Positions 18,371-27,810 are shown, counted from the first letter of the stretch. The stretch is 64,000 bases of DNA from Paraglaciecola hydrolytica (GCF_001565895.1 NZ_LSNE01000009.1:270551-334550); one strand, 5' to 3'. Notes: generated by a model from the letters alone, not told the origin. Made by a program: numbers and translations.

Positions 18371-20020
18371 TTATTTAGCTCGTTGAAACTCGCTAGTTGG
18401 GCTCCACTGGGGCCAATCATCGGTATTGGCAACACTGTAACCCACCTCAAATAACAACTGAGCATCTTGGGTTATACCACTTAAATCCCAATTTTCACGG
18501 AACTGGTCACAAACCTGATGATAACAGCCCGTAACTATCACATTAGTACGCTTACGATAGTTGGCGGTTTCTTCGTCTATAGGCTCACTACCGCCTTTAG
18601 CATAAAGAGCTGGTACACCTTGTTTAGCAAAACTGAAATGATCAGAGCGGAAATACGATCCTGCCTCTGGACGGCTTTCTTGCACTATGACGCGATTTTG
18701 GCGCATGGCGGCTTTAGTCAGATAGTTTTCTAATTCAGATTTACCCATGCCGATCACGGCGACATCTTTGGTGCGGCCTAAGACACTCATGGCATCCATA
18801 TTGATGTTAGCTACGGTTTTGTTAATGGGGATGATGGGATGTTCAGCATAATACAATGAGCCTAGCAAACCTTGTTCTTCAGCCGTTACAAATAGAAAAC
18901 TCACGGAACGCTGAGGTTTGATATCTAGCTGGGCAAAGGCTTTGGCTAGAGCCAAATTAGCCGCTACGCCGGTGGCATTATCGTGAGCGCCGTTATAGAT
19001 TTGGTCACCTTCTTTAGTGCTATCTTTACCTAAGTGATCCCAATGAGCTGAATAAATAATATGCTCTTCGGGTTTGGCTGAGCCTGGTAATGTTGCAATA
19101 ACATTGTGGCTAGTGGATTTTTTGATCGTGCTATTGATGGTGGTTGAAGCACTAAGTGGGAGTGTTTTAGCATAAGGACCAGCCATGGCTAAGGCTTTTT
19201 GCTGCGCAAAATCTAAACCAGCATCCGCAAACACTTTTTGTGCGGCTTCTAAGGTTAACCAACCTTCAACGGCCACTCTATCTGCATTGCCGCTATCTGA
19301 CACCAAACCATATTGTGGGCCACTCCAACTATTGGCAACTACTGACCAACCATAAGAGGCCGGTGCACTTTCATGCACAATAAGCGCACCTGCGGCACCT
19401 TGGCGGCTGGCTTCTTCGTATTTATAAGTCCAGCGACCGTAATAGGTCATCGTTTTACCCTGAAACTTACCGCTGTCAGGATTTTCAAATCCGGGATCGT
19501 TTACGAGGATCACCACGGTTTTGCCTTTTACATCCAAGCCTTGATAATCATTCCAGTCATATTCAGGGGCGTTAACCCCATAGCCAACAAAAACCAATTC
19601 AGAATCTTTAAGCTCTACGATTTCTTTTTCACGTTTAGTGGAGGCTACCATGTCTTGTTTATAGACAAACTGGTTGTCACCTATGGATAACATCACACTG
19701 GGATCAGCAGTCATTTCTACCAATTCAACGGTTTGTAAATAACTGTCACCGTTGCCGGGAGCCAAACCGGCGGCGCTTAACTCGCCGACCAAATAATCTA
19801 AAGTGAGTTTTTCACCTTGTGTGGTGGGTAAACGCCCTTCAAATTCGTCTGATGCTAAGGTTTTAATATGCTTTTTGATGTCATCGGTGCTGATGTTTTC
19901 GTAGACACTTAAAAAGTTACTGCTTTGTTCGGTATTGTTTGTTACTGTGACTTTAGAACAGCTCGTTATAGCCAGCAATGCTGTCATCAGTGTTAGTCTA
20001 GTTTTGTCGTAAAATTTCAT
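18371..20020 (-). CDS. M28 family zinc aminopeptidase, lipoprotein
   Basis: 549-residue exported metallopeptidase. The N terminus MKFYDKTRLTLMTALLAITSC is a lipoprotein signal (lipobox ITSC). A PA-domain insert lies in the first half (GALIVHESAPASYGW). The M28 zinc ligands are visible in order: SAHWDHLG, NGAHDNATGVAANLA, FVTAEEQGLLGS, NINMDAMS and FRSDHFSF. The enzyme should release N-terminal amino acids from peptides in the periplasm or at the cell surface. It is monocistronic with its own terminator at 18302-18336. Confidence 0.93.
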   Translation of the reverse strand: MKFYDKTRLTLMTALLAITSCSKVTVTNNTEQSSNFLSVYENISTDDIKKHIKTLASDEFEGRLPTTQGEKLTLDYLVGELSAAGLAPGNGDSYLQTVELVEMTADPSVMLSIGDNQFVYKQDMVASTKREKEIVELKDSELVFVGYGVNAPEYDWNDYQGLDVKGKTVVILVNDPGFENPDSGKFQGKTMTYYGRWTYKYEEASRQGAAGALIVHESAPASYGWSVVANSWSGPQYGLVSDSGNADRVAVEGWLTLEAAQKVFADAGLDFAQQKALAMAGPYAKTLPLSASTTINSTIKKSTSHNVIATLPGSAKPEEHIIYSAHWDHLGKDSTKEGDQIYNGAHDNATGVAANLALAKAFAQLDIKPQRSVSFLFVTAEEQGLLGSLYYAEHPIIPINKTVANINMDAMSVLGRTKDVAVIGMGKSELENYLTKAAMRQNRVIVQESRPEAGSYFRSDHFSFAKQGVPALYAKGGSEPIDEETANYRKRTNVIVTGCYHQVCDQFRENWDLSGITQDAQLLFEVGYSVANTDDWPQWSPTSEFQRAK

Positions 20021-20087
20021 TTATTTGCTCTTGTAGTTATATTGCACAGCCATTATAAAGCCTTATCACTTTTTACTTAAGCCCTTC

Positions 20088-20900
20088 ATGATAAGCACTT
20101 GGCATTCTCTTTATTTAACCCAACTAAGTTGTTTACCCTTTGCACAATTAGACAGTTTGTTTAGTTTGTCTGCCTACCCAAACTGGCTTAATGCTGCTGG
20201 TTTGAATGGACTTAAAACCAACTTTTGTGCGGATATAACAGCGCTGCCGGATTTTGTTTGCCAATCTACCCTAGCCGATTCAAACGATTATTACGAACAA
20301 ATCATCTTTAAACAGCAGCAAATTCCTACGCGACCTGACAATTGGCATGACTTGTTTAATGGCTTGATTTGGTTACAGTTTCCAAGAATTAAACAACTGC
20401 TAAATCAATTGCACATTGAAGATATTACTCAGCATGGCTTAAGCCCACGCACACTGCGACGTAATAATCTCACTCACTTTGATGAATGTGGGGTGATCTT
20501 GGCAGTAGAAGAGGGCCAAGAGTTTTTGTTTGAACTACTTAGGCAACATCAATGGCATGAGGTATTTATCGAACATAAAGTACTATGGGGTACTAGCATT
20601 GTGCCGTTTATGTTTGGTCATGCTAACTTGGAAATGTTACTCCAACCTTTTGTTGGTTTAACCGGTAAATGGTTGGGTATAGTTGTACCTAAGGGGTTTA
20701 GCGACTTAGCACCTAAGCAACAACTTAGTCTGCTGGATACAAAACTTGCTGAGCAAATAAATCAGGATGATCTTTTTGCTCAGAAAAAAGCCTTATTGCC
20801 ACTGCCGTTATTGGGCATACCGGGATATTGTATGGAAAACCAAGATGTTAGTTACTATCAAAATACCGATTATTTCAGGCCTAAAACTCGCCGCGTTTAA
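20088..20900 (+). CDS. DUF3025 domain-containing protein
   Basis: 270-residue protein matching the DUF3025 pattern, most clearly TRPDNWHDLFNGLIWLQFPR, then RNNLTHFDECGVILAVEE and HKVLWGTSIVPFMFGHANLE. No signal peptide or membrane segment is seen, so it is likely cytosolic. The family is common in gammaproteobacteria with no known function. ATG 20088 lacks a clear ribosome site. It is divergent from the M28 gene and converges with the YIP1 gene. Confidence 0.85.
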   Translation: MISTWHSLYLTQLSCLPFAQLDSLFSLSAYPNWLNAAGLNGLKTNFCADITALPDFVCQSTLADSNDYYEQIIFKQQQIPTRPDNWHDLFNGLIWLQFPRIKQLLNQLHIEDITQHGLSPRTLRRNNLTHFDECGVILAVEEGQEFLFELLRQHQWHEVFIEHKVLWGTSIVPFMFGHANLEMLLQPFVGLTGKWLGIVVPKGFSDLAPKQQLSLLDTKLAEQINQDDLFAQKKALLPLPLLGIPGYCMENQDVSYYQNTDYFRPKTRRV

Positions 20901-20914
20901 CCAGAAGCTCTGGA

Positions 20915-21622
20915 TTAAAACAGCAATACCAATAACCACAAACCCCACACAAGTACATAAGGTGCTAGGGCAATACGATAAATCTTAGTCATGCTCATGC
21001 CGGTCCACTGATTTAGTCCGACAGTCGTTAAATAAATGACCCACAGATATTCTAATTTTAACGAGCCAAATAAACCTAACCAAGGTGAATCAAAATCAAT
21101 TGAAAAAATAAAAGCCAGCGAGGTGGGTTCGAGCACCAATTGAGATATTTGTACTGATTGGGAAAACATGGTCAGTAATACACTGATTAGACTGACGGCA
21201 ACCAAGGGCAAACTAGTCCACCAACAAAAACCAAACCAGTCGGTAAAACCCTGGACACATTCCTCATCCATTTTACTGCATATATTTAAATAGGCGGCCA
21301 TTATGGCGTTAAATATCAAAAGTTTAGCCACCATGCCAAAGCTCATGCTAAACAACAATATATCGCCTTGGGCCATCATATCACTCATGGCCTTGCGCTC
21401 AGCTGGGCTGATATCTTTAGCTGTCATCTGTAATAAGGTGTCTCGCAACCACTCAGTATCAACCGCAGCAAGGTAGCTATAAACCGACAAAAGGGCACAG
21501 CCAATAATTAATAAAAACGGGATCCACGACCAGTTATCAGTGACTTTAAGTTTGGCAAATACGCCATTGGGTTTGAGTATGATGTCGCGACAGGCTTGAA
21601 AAGGATTATTTACAGCTTCCAT
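20915..21622 (-). CDS. YIP1 family inner-membrane protein
   Basis: 235-residue membrane protein with about five hydrophobic segments (IPFLLIIGCALLSVYSYLAA, LLFSMSFGMVAKLLIFNAIM, LPLVAVSLISVLLTMF, YLWVIYLTTVGLN, APYVLVWGLWLLVLLF). The N-terminal NPFQACRDIILKPNGVFAKL is typical of bacterial YIP1 proteins. Role unknown; many such proteins sit near ABC exporter genes, and natAB-like genes start just upstream on the other strand. Confidence 0.85.
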   Translation of the reverse strand: MEAVNNPFQACRDIILKPNGVFAKLKVTDNWSWIPFLLIIGCALLSVYSYLAAVDTEWLRDTLLQMTAKDISPAERKAMSDMMAQGDILLFSMSFGMVAKLLIFNAIMAAYLNICSKMDEECVQGFTDWFGFCWWTSLPLVAVSLISVLLTMFSQSVQISQLVLEPTSLAFIFSIDFDSPWLGLFGSLKLEYLWVIYLTTVGLNQWTGMSMTKIYRIALAPYVLVWGLWLLVLLF

Positions 21623-21786
21623 TTTTGTTTCTCAATATTGTTTAAGCTAAAAGGTGGGTATAGAGCAACTAACAAGGTAGTCTTGGTTTGGCGATTATTG
21701 TTACATACAATATTTTGTTTTTGCATGTAATAAATGCGATATATAGCAGACTATTAGTAGGTACCATAACTCTGTAGGGAAAAGGA

Positions 21787-22575
21787 ATGATAGAAATAAA
21801 AAAATTGGCAAAAAAATTTGCAGTGGAAAACCCCAAAAAATTGAGTGAACAAGAGAAAAAAGATCCGCGCCTCAAAGGGCGTTTTTTTCATTCAGTGGTT
21901 GATGTGTCGTTTGCTTGTCAAAAAGGTGAAGTCTTAGGTTTGTTAGGGCCAAATGGCGCTGGTAAAACCACCACTTTGCGCATGTTATCGACTGCCATTA
22001 CACCTAATGCGGGTAGCATTGAAATTAACGGCATTAATGTACTTGCTAATCCACTTATTGCTCGGCAAAAAATCGGCTTTTTATCTGGCTCTACTGGCTT
22101 GTATGGACGGTTGACCGGCCGTGAAAATATTGCCTATTTTGGTCAGTTACACGGTTTGTCCGCAGATAAAATTACCAAGCGCATTGACGAGTTAGCCGAC
22201 TTACTTGATTTGCATAGCTTTCTTGACCGCCGCTGTGAACATTTCTCCACTGGCATGAAACAAAAAACCGCTATCGCCCGCGCAGTGGTACATCAACCTG
22301 AAGTAGTGATTTTAGATGAGCCGACCACTGGCCTTGACATCATGGCGACCCAAACCGTATTGGATTTTATCCGCCGTTTAAAAGCAGACGGTACACCGGT
22401 TATTTTTTCTACTCACCATTTGGATGAAGTGGCTGAGTTATGTGACAAAGTGGCGGTAATTGATAAAGGGCAAAGCATGTTTTCAGGCGATACAGCCAGT
22501 TTCAGAGCCCTCGCAGATGGTTCATTACATAAGGCCTTTATGGCCAGTATCCAGACAACAGCAGCACAGGCTTAA
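21787..22575 (+). CDS. ABC exporter ATPase, NatA-like
   Basis: 262-residue ATP-binding subunit. The Walker A GPNGAGKTT is near residue 58, the signature FSTGMKQKTAIARA, Walker B VVILDEPTTGLD and a switch His in FSTHHLDEV are all present. The insertion DPRLKGRFFHSVVDVSF near the N terminus matches NatA-type ATPases. With the next gene it should form a NatAB-type exporter; NatAB was described as a sodium extrusion system in Bacillus, but relatives export other cargo, so the substrate is not settled. No strong ribosome site; the stop is 12 bp before the permease gene. Confidence 0.92.
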   Translation: MIEIKKLAKKFAVENPKKLSEQEKKDPRLKGRFFHSVVDVSFACQKGEVLGLLGPNGAGKTTTLRMLSTAITPNAGSIEINGINVLANPLIARQKIGFLSGSTGLYGRLTGRENIAYFGQLHGLSADKITKRIDELADLLDLHSFLDRRCEHFSTGMKQKTAIARAVVHQPEVVILDEPTTGLDIMATQTVLDFIRRLKADGTPVIFSTHHLDEVAELCDKVAVIDKGQSMFSGDTASFRALADGSLHKAFMASIQTTAAQA

Positions 22576-22587
22576 GGAGAAGTAACC

Positions 22588-23781
22588 ATGTGGTTAGTGT
22601 TTAAAAAAGAATTGAAAGAATTATTACGCGACAGGAAAACCCTGTTTTTTATGATTGCTTTGCCCTTGCTTATCTTCCCTTTGATCTTTGGTGGCATCGC
22701 GTTTATGACCAAACAAGCCATAGAAAAAGCGGAAAGCAAAGTTTTGAAATATGCTTTGGTTGGTGAGCAATATGCCCCAGATATAAGCGAGCACCTGCAA
22801 CAACCCGATAAATTCACTCGTGTTGAGATAGCGCCAGAGGCTGACTTTAGCCAATTGATCCGCAATGAAACCGTCGATTTTGTCTTGGTTATTCCTGATA
22901 ACTATTCGGCCGATGTATTAACGGCTGGACAATCTACCATCAAACTTTATTTAAACGATGCTGGTCTTAATTTGGTCTATCAACGGGTAAGTGAAATCAC
23001 TAAACAACAATCAGCACTATTTCAGCAGGGCGCCTTTGACAAATTAGGTCTGAGTGAAGCTCAACAACATGCACTGATTGAGCCAGTGGTATTGGAAAAA
23101 GTTAACACCGCAGATAGCCGCGAAAACTGGGGCGAAAAAATCGGTGGCATGTTGCCTTATCTCTTATTTATCTTGTGTTTACAGGGCGCCATGGCTCCCG
23201 CTACCGATCTGGGTGCTGGTGAAAAAGAGCGTGGCACCTTAGAAACCTTGTTAATTTCACCCATCGAGCGTAACAAAATAGTCATGGGCAAGTTTTTAAC
23301 TATCGCTTTTGCGGGTAGCATGACGGCGCTGATTACCGTGGCCAGTATGGCAGGCTGGGGGCTGGTCTTAAGTCAGGGCATGGCACTCAAATTTGTCGCA
23401 GATTTTATGGGGCAAATTGGCATCATTGATTTTGTCTTGATCTTTTTAATGTTGGTACCGGTCGTGGCGATTTTTGCTGCGGTATTACTGAGCATTTCGA
23501 TCTACGCCAAAAGCTTTAAAGAAGCACAAAGTTATATGGTGCCCTTAGTCTTTTTAGTGTTAGTGCCAGTAATATTAGCCTTGTTGCCCGGAGTGGAATT
23601 AAAAGGTGGCTGGGCTTGGGTGCCTTTAACTAATGTGGCACTTGCGATGAAAGAATTGGTCAAAGGCACCATGGATTACTTCCAGTTAATTGCCATATTC
23701 GGCTCCACTGTGGTGATAGCCGGTGCAGTGTTAGCCTTTTGTGTGTACTGGTTTAAACAAGAAAAAGTATTGTTTAGATAA
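22588..23781 (+). CDS. ABC exporter permease, NatB-like
   Basis: 397-residue permease of the ABC-2 type. One N-terminal membrane helix (FFMIALPLLIFPLIFGGIAF) is followed by a large extracytoplasmic domain (about residues 45-185) and then five or six helices. The conserved LGAGEKERGTLETLLISPIER at the start of the membrane core is typical of NatB/YhaP proteins. AAGGAGAAG at 22573-22581 precedes ATG 22588. It partners the ATPase gene 12 bp upstream and is followed by a strong terminator. Confidence 0.92.
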   Translation: MWLVFKKELKELLRDRKTLFFMIALPLLIFPLIFGGIAFMTKQAIEKAESKVLKYALVGEQYAPDISEHLQQPDKFTRVEIAPEADFSQLIRNETVDFVLVIPDNYSADVLTAGQSTIKLYLNDAGLNLVYQRVSEITKQQSALFQQGAFDKLGLSEAQQHALIEPVVLEKVNTADSRENWGEKIGGMLPYLLFILCLQGAMAPATDLGAGEKERGTLETLLISPIERNKIVMGKFLTIAFAGSMTALITVASMAGWGLVLSQGMALKFVADFMGQIGIIDFVLIFLMLVPVVAIFAAVLLSISIYAKSFKEAQSYMVPLVFLVLVPVILALLPGVELKGGWAWVPLTNVALAMKELVKGTMDYFQLIAIFGSTVVIAGAVLAFCVYWFKQEKVLFR

Positions 23782-23812
23782 TAAAGTACTGAGTTAGGAG
23801 TAACGTTAAATT

Positions 23813-23849
23813 AAAAGCCGCAGTGCTTAAAACACAGCGGCTTTTTTTT
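23813..23849 (+). terminator. Rho-independent terminator of the natAB-like operon
   Basis: AAAGCCGC / GCGGCTTT stem with an inner GTG / CAC extension, followed by eight T. Confidence 0.9.
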
Positions 23850-23876
23850 GTGTAAAAACAAAGGGCGTACTGCGCA

Positions 23877-23909
23877 TTGTCGGTTGAAAATATTTGTCGG
23901 TTGAAAATA
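23877..23909. repeat. Tandem 16-bp repeat upstream of a diguanylate cyclase gene
   Basis: TTGTCGGTTGAAAATA occurs twice (23877-23892 and 23894-23909) at a 17-bp period, 115 bp before the GGDEF gene. A partial AGTCGGTT lies near 23950. It may be a regulator binding site. Confidence 0.55.
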
Positions 23910-24023
23910 ACTACCCAACTTAAAATAAGTTAGTTCTGCTCATACAATAAGTCGGTTCCATTCAAACAAAGAGTAATCTAATATCGCTGTTAACTTGAAG
24001 TATGATGGGATGTATTGTTGTTA

Positions 24024-25304
24024 ATGTTTGTTAGTTTTCTTCGTCCAAATAATCTATCCCAAAAAATGTTGCGTGTTATTTTTTCTATCTACCTGTGTGT
24101 CACTTGCCTCATCACCAGCATGCAGTTTTTAAGTGAATATTTGAAAACGCAGGACTCAATCTCAAGTGAGTTGAGGCAGTTGGAAGACACCGTGCGCGGT
24201 CCTATCGCGACCAGTTTGTGGCAATACAATCAAACTCAATTGAATGTACTCATTGATGGTCTGGTAAAAATGCCCATTATCGAAGGTGTCGATGTAAGCG
24301 ATAAATATGGCCAAACCATGATTTCTAAACGTTCTTACACGCCAGACTCAGTCCCTTTGTCCATTTTCGATACAAAATCTGAATTAAATTGGCAACTCCA
24401 TGAGGAGCAAGTTTTTCTTGGTACCTTAGTACTTTATTCATCGTCAGAAGTGGTATTAGATCGGGTTTTATTTGGATTTGCCTTGATTGCATTTACCGCA
24501 TTTATAAAATTAACGGTACTATTTTGTTTGTTTATTTGGGCTTTTGATCGTTATATGGCAAGGCCTATAAAAGAGTTGATGTCGCAAGTGGAAGAGGTGC
24601 AACTCAGCCAAAACATCAGTAAACGAATTACGCTCTCGAACGTTGAAAATAACGAACTTAGTCAGTTGCAACAGCATATGAATAACATGCTTTGTGCCAT
24701 CGAAGAGGATAAACAGCAATTATTAGAAGATGAGCAAGCCAAGCGTAATTGGTTAGAGGAGGCAGTCGCTAAGCGCACGGCAGAATTACAAATTTTGAAT
24801 GAAAAGCTACAAAATCTCGCCAGAACAGATTCTTTAACCGGAGTCTTAAATCGCGGCAGTTTTTTTGAAACAGCACAACATCTATTAATTCTTTGCCAAC
24901 GACAAAAATCCTCCGGGTCTTTTGTGTTGATGGATTTAGATTACTTTAAAACCATCAATGATAGTTATGGCCATTTTATCGGTGACAAAGTACTCATTCA
25001 TTTTACCCAAACCATTCAGACATTTTTGCGAAAATCAGATCTGGTCGGCAGATTGGGCGGAGAAGAATTTGCCATATTTCTTAATAGTACAGGCCTTGAT
25101 GACGCTTTCTTGTTGGCCGATAAAATACGCAAGGCAATTGCCAAATCAGTTTTGCAGGTAGATGGTAAAACCCTTACCTACACTGTGAGCCTGGGTATTG
25201 TGACTGCTGGGCCTCAAGATAATTCAGTAGACGAGCTATTTAAACGCGCCGATGTGAAACTCTATGGTGCTAAAGATAAAGGTCGAGATCGTGTTGAAAA
25301 ATAA
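24024..25304 (+). CDS. Membrane diguanylate cyclase (GGDEF)
   Basis: 426-residue sensor cyclase making c-di-GMP from GTP. An N-terminal membrane helix (near residues 14-36) and a second one (near 150-178, FALIAFTAFIKLTVLFCLFIWAF) bracket a periplasmic sensor domain. A HAMP-like segment and a coiled coil with VAKRTAELQILNEKL follow, then the GGDEF domain with GGEEF at residues 345-349. An I-site RxxD is not obvious. ATG 24024 is used; two in-frame TTG codons lie just upstream. It overlaps the next gene, which encodes a periplasmic binding protein, so the two may form a sensing pair. Confidence 0.92.
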   Translation: MFVSFLRPNNLSQKMLRVIFSIYLCVTCLITSMQFLSEYLKTQDSISSELRQLEDTVRGPIATSLWQYNQTQLNVLIDGLVKMPIIEGVDVSDKYGQTMISKRSYTPDSVPLSIFDTKSELNWQLHEEQVFLGTLVLYSSSEVVLDRVLFGFALIAFTAFIKLTVLFCLFIWAFDRYMARPIKELMSQVEEVQLSQNISKRITLSNVENNELSQLQQHMNNMLCAIEEDKQQLLEDEQAKRNWLEEAVAKRTAELQILNEKLQNLARTDSLTGVLNRGSFFETAQHLLILCQRQKSSGSFVLMDLDYFKTINDSYGHFIGDKVLIHFTQTIQTFLRKSDLVGRLGGEEFAIFLNSTGLDDAFLLADKIRKAIAKSVLQVDGKTLTYTVSLGIVTAGPQDNSVDELFKRADVKLYGAKDKGRDRVEK

Positions 25305-26151
25305 GCGGTTTAAGAGCAAACAGTTGAAAAGTAAAAAGCCAACAAGTAAAAAGATGCTGGGTGTGTTGTCTCTTATGTTCATTTTGGCAGCCACCGGCAT
25401 GGCCAACATGGCTCAGGCTAAGACTTTAAAAGTGTGTTACGACCAATGGGCACCGATGACAATATTTCCCACAGCAAGCTCCTCTGATCGTGGTGTTGTG
25501 ATCGATATGGTGCAGCAAATATACTCAGCGAAAGGCTATCAACTGGAATATTTTGAAGTGCCTCTAGCCAGAGGGCTAGATATGGTGGCTGAAGGTCTAT
25601 GCGATATGTTGCCCGAATACCTCCTATCCAAAAATGCAGAAAATGCCTTCGAATACGCCAGTGAAGCAACCTTTGCCTATACCTCAGCCTTTGTCATCAG
25701 GCGAAATGATCCTTGGCGTTATAATGGTATTCAATCCATAACAGGCAAACGCATCGCGACCGGGCCAGGCTGGGATTACAGTTCAATGAGTGTGGAATAT
25801 CAACATTATATCGATGACCCACAAAATTCGAATTTTGTTGAAGTGATCGCGGGTGATGCCGACGTAGTCGATCGGATTTTTCGCATGATTAAAGAAAATC
25901 GCGTCGACATATATGCTGACAACGAGCTTGTATTACAGCATGTACTAAATCAACTTAAGTTAGATGATGAGTTAGAGATCGTGCGGCCCGGCTTAGAAAA
26001 AAAATTAGTTGAATTCCCCATTTTCTCTAAAAAAATTCCGAGTGCCAAAAGACAGGAGCTGATAAAAATTTGGGATGAAGGCCGTGTGGAAATGCAGGGC
26101 AGACCAGAAAAAATACTGCTTAATAAGTATCAAGTTACCTTTACAGACTAG
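25291..26151 (+). CDS. Periplasmic solute-binding protein family 3-like
   Basis: About 286-residue protein of the extracellular solute-binding (amino-acid type, SBP_bac_3) family. A basic N terminus is followed by the signal KKMLGVLSLMFILAATGMANMAQA. The mature part starts TLKVCYDQWAPMTIFP and has YEFVPLARGLDMV-like and EYLLSKNAENAFEYASE motifs. The start is uncertain: GTG 25291, TTG 25294, an upstream ATG 25264, or ATG 25354 at the signal peptide. It overlaps the end of the GGDEF gene, has no transporter genes beside it, and could act as a ligand receptor for that cyclase; this pairing is inferred from context. Confidence 0.8.
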   Translation: MLKNKRFKSKQLKSKKPTSKKMLGVLSLMFILAATGMANMAQAKTLKVCYDQWAPMTIFPTASSSDRGVVIDMVQQIYSAKGYQLEYFEVPLARGLDMVAEGLCDMLPEYLLSKNAENAFEYASEATFAYTSAFVIRRNDPWRYNGIQSITGKRIATGPGWDYSSMSVEYQHYIDDPQNSNFVEVIAGDADVVDRIFRMIKENRVDIYADNELVLQHVLNQLKLDDELEIVRPGLEKKLVEFPIFSKKIPSAKRQELIKIWDEGRVEMQGRPEKILLNKYQVTFTD

Positions 26152-26233
26152 GTATTGCTATTTAACGTGAGAAGCAGCAATTAGCTAAAATACTTATAAT
26201 TTTTTCTGACTGAATTTGGTCTTAGATACAGAT

Positions 26234-26264
26234 AAAAAACAGCCCTCATCATGGGGGCTGTTTT
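26234..26264. terminator. Bidirectional terminator, duplicate of 27784-27810
   Basis: AAAACAGCCC / GGGGCTGTTTT stem with T-runs on both strands. It closes the solute-binding protein gene and is part of a duplicated block that recurs at 27784. Confidence 0.8.
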
Positions 26265-26290
26265 AAGTTTTACTGCTGTAAAAGCATGTA

Positions 26291-26352
26291 CTAAAGCGTA
26301 TTAATATTATTGCCGCTATCCCTGTCCATAAAACGTACAAAAGGGTTTGTTT
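26291..26352 (-). pseudogene. Duplicated 3' tail of the ABC permease/M1 peptidase gene
   Basis: Minus-strand reading gives PFVRFMDRDSGNNINTL then a stop, against PFVRFIDRDTGNNIIKL then stop at the true gene end (27830). Substitutions are conservative, so this is a diverged copy rather than a fresh duplication. It lies 1539 bp from the intact tail, and the small ORF and antiporter lie between. Only the last 17 or so codons are left. Confidence 0.75.
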
Positions 26353-26373
26353 GACGGCGGTTTATAGACAGCA

Positions 26374-26514
26374 ATGGCTTTGATTCAACAAATGAGGAAA
26401 CCGGCCTCTGTACTGGTTACTCTTAGTGTCCTGCTCACTTCAGCTATGACGGTAGTATTTTCGCCTCGTCAAAAAAGCGATACTGCCAACAAAAAAATAC
26501 CTAATGAGAAGTAA
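26374..26514 (+). CDS. Possible small membrane or exported protein
   Basis: 46-residue ORF with a basic N terminus (MALIQQMRKP), one hydrophobic segment (ASVLVTLSVLLTSAMTVVF) and a polar Lys-rich tail. The stop is 12 bp before the antiporter start, which suggests an operon. The ribosome site is weak. It lies within the inserted antiporter module. Could be a small subunit or a non-coding leader; I do not recognise a family. Confidence 0.4.
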   Translation: MALIQQMRKPASVLVTLSVLLTSAMTVVFSPRQKSDTANKKIPNEK

Positions 26515-26526
26515 GGTCTTAACAAG

Positions 26527-27735
26527 ATGTACATGACAACAACAGAAATATTTCTGATCGCTATGGTGATCATTTTTACTCTTCCCTATCTTATTTGGCG
26601 TCTTGGTCGCACCGATTACTGGGCGCCCTTGGTTGTGGTGCAAATCATCATGGGCATTGTGCTTGGCCCCGGCGTACTAGGTAAGATATTTCCTGACTAT
26701 TACGCCTTTGTATTCAACCCCGATGTCATTCTAGCGCTTAACGGTATCGCTTGGTGGGCGGTGATGATCTTTGTATGGATTGCTGGTATCGAACTGGATC
26801 TAAAAAAAGTCTGGGCTTACAAACGTGAAAGCAGTATCACCGCCGGACTGGCTTTGGGCACACCACTACTATTCGGTTGTGGGGCAGCGGTGGCGATGAT
26901 GGGGTTTAGTGATGGGTGGATTGGTAGCAAAGGCATGACCTGGCAATTTATCCTCGGTGTAGGCATGGCCTGCGCGGTAACGGCGTTGCCGATTTTGATT
27001 TTACTGATGGAAAAGCTGGAAATCCTGCGTCAGCCAATTGGTCAGCGTATTTTGCGCTACGCCAGTCTCGACGATATTGCTATCTGGGGTGTGCTGGCGC
27101 TGATCCTGCTGGATTGGGAGCGTGTTGGACGCCAAGGTATGTTTTTACTTGGTTTTGCGTTGGCGGCGTATTTGTTCCGCAAACTCATGCTCGCGATTGA
27201 GGAAAAAGACCGCTGGTATGCGGGTTTTATCTGGTTGGCAATCTGTGGGTTGGCCGCTGACTGGGCGGGTTTGCACTACATGGTGGGTGCCTTCCTTGCG
27301 GGTGCGGTAATGGATGGTGAATGGTTTAATCAGGAGGATATGGACAAGCTGCGTCACTTTGTGCTGATGATCATCATGCCCGTGTTTTTCCTTAGTACGG
27401 GGTTGCGTACTAACTGGGATGTGGGTGGCACAGCTGTGTTTGTGGCGGCGGCGATACTGCTGGTTGCTTCTGTGGCGGGTAAGCTGGTGGGTGTGCATGC
27501 AGCAGGCAAGATCCTGAGGTGGAAAAAAGGTGAGGCTTCGATTATCGGTTGGTTGCTGCAGACCAAGGCGCTGATTATGATCATCTTCGCTAATGTACTG
27601 CTTGATAAAGAAATTATCACCAATGAAACCTTTACCGCACTGCTGATTATGGCGGTGGGCAGTACCATGCTGACGGTGCCGGTGGTAGCACCCAAGCTGC
27701 AAAAAATAAAAGAGCTCATTTTTCGCTCCAAATAA
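26527..27735 (+). CDS. Cation:proton antiporter, CPA2-like
   Basis: 402-residue membrane antiporter with about 11-12 helices. Family marks include IIMGIVLGPGVLG, WIAGIELDLKKVW, the YASLDDIAIWGVLALILL segment with the Asp pair expected in the ion site, MVGAFLAGAVM and LSTGLRTNWDV. Predicted to exchange H+ for Na+ or K+ across the inner membrane. No C-terminal TrkA-N domain is present. Base composition is visibly more GC-rich than its neighbours, and duplicated blocks flank the module, so it was probably acquired. A second ATG lies at 26533. Confidence 0.9.
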   Translation: MYMTTTEIFLIAMVIIFTLPYLIWRLGRTDYWAPLVVVQIIMGIVLGPGVLGKIFPDYYAFVFNPDVILALNGIAWWAVMIFVWIAGIELDLKKVWAYKRESSITAGLALGTPLLFGCGAAVAMMGFSDGWIGSKGMTWQFILGVGMACAVTALPILILLMEKLEILRQPIGQRILRYASLDDIAIWGVLALILLDWERVGRQGMFLLGFALAAYLFRKLMLAIEEKDRWYAGFIWLAICGLAADWAGLHYMVGAFLAGAVMDGEWFNQEDMDKLRHFVLMIIMPVFFLSTGLRTNWDVGGTAVFVAAAILLVASVAGKLVGVHAAGKILRWKKGEASIIGWLLQTKALIMIIFANVLLDKEIITNETFTALLIMAVGSTMLTVPVVAPKLQKIKELIFRSK

Positions 27736-27783
27736 GCCGCACTTTTCTAAGACATAGCTGTCGTAAGTCAAAGTACTAATGTG

Positions 27784-27810
27784 AAACAGCCCTCATTGTG
27801 AGGGCTGTTT
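27784..27810 (+). terminator. Rho-independent terminator of the antiporter gene
   Basis: AAACAGCCCTC / GAGGGCTGTTT with loop ATTGT and T-rich tail. It is homologous to the stem at 26234-26264 and forms part of the same duplicated block. Confidence 0.8.
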
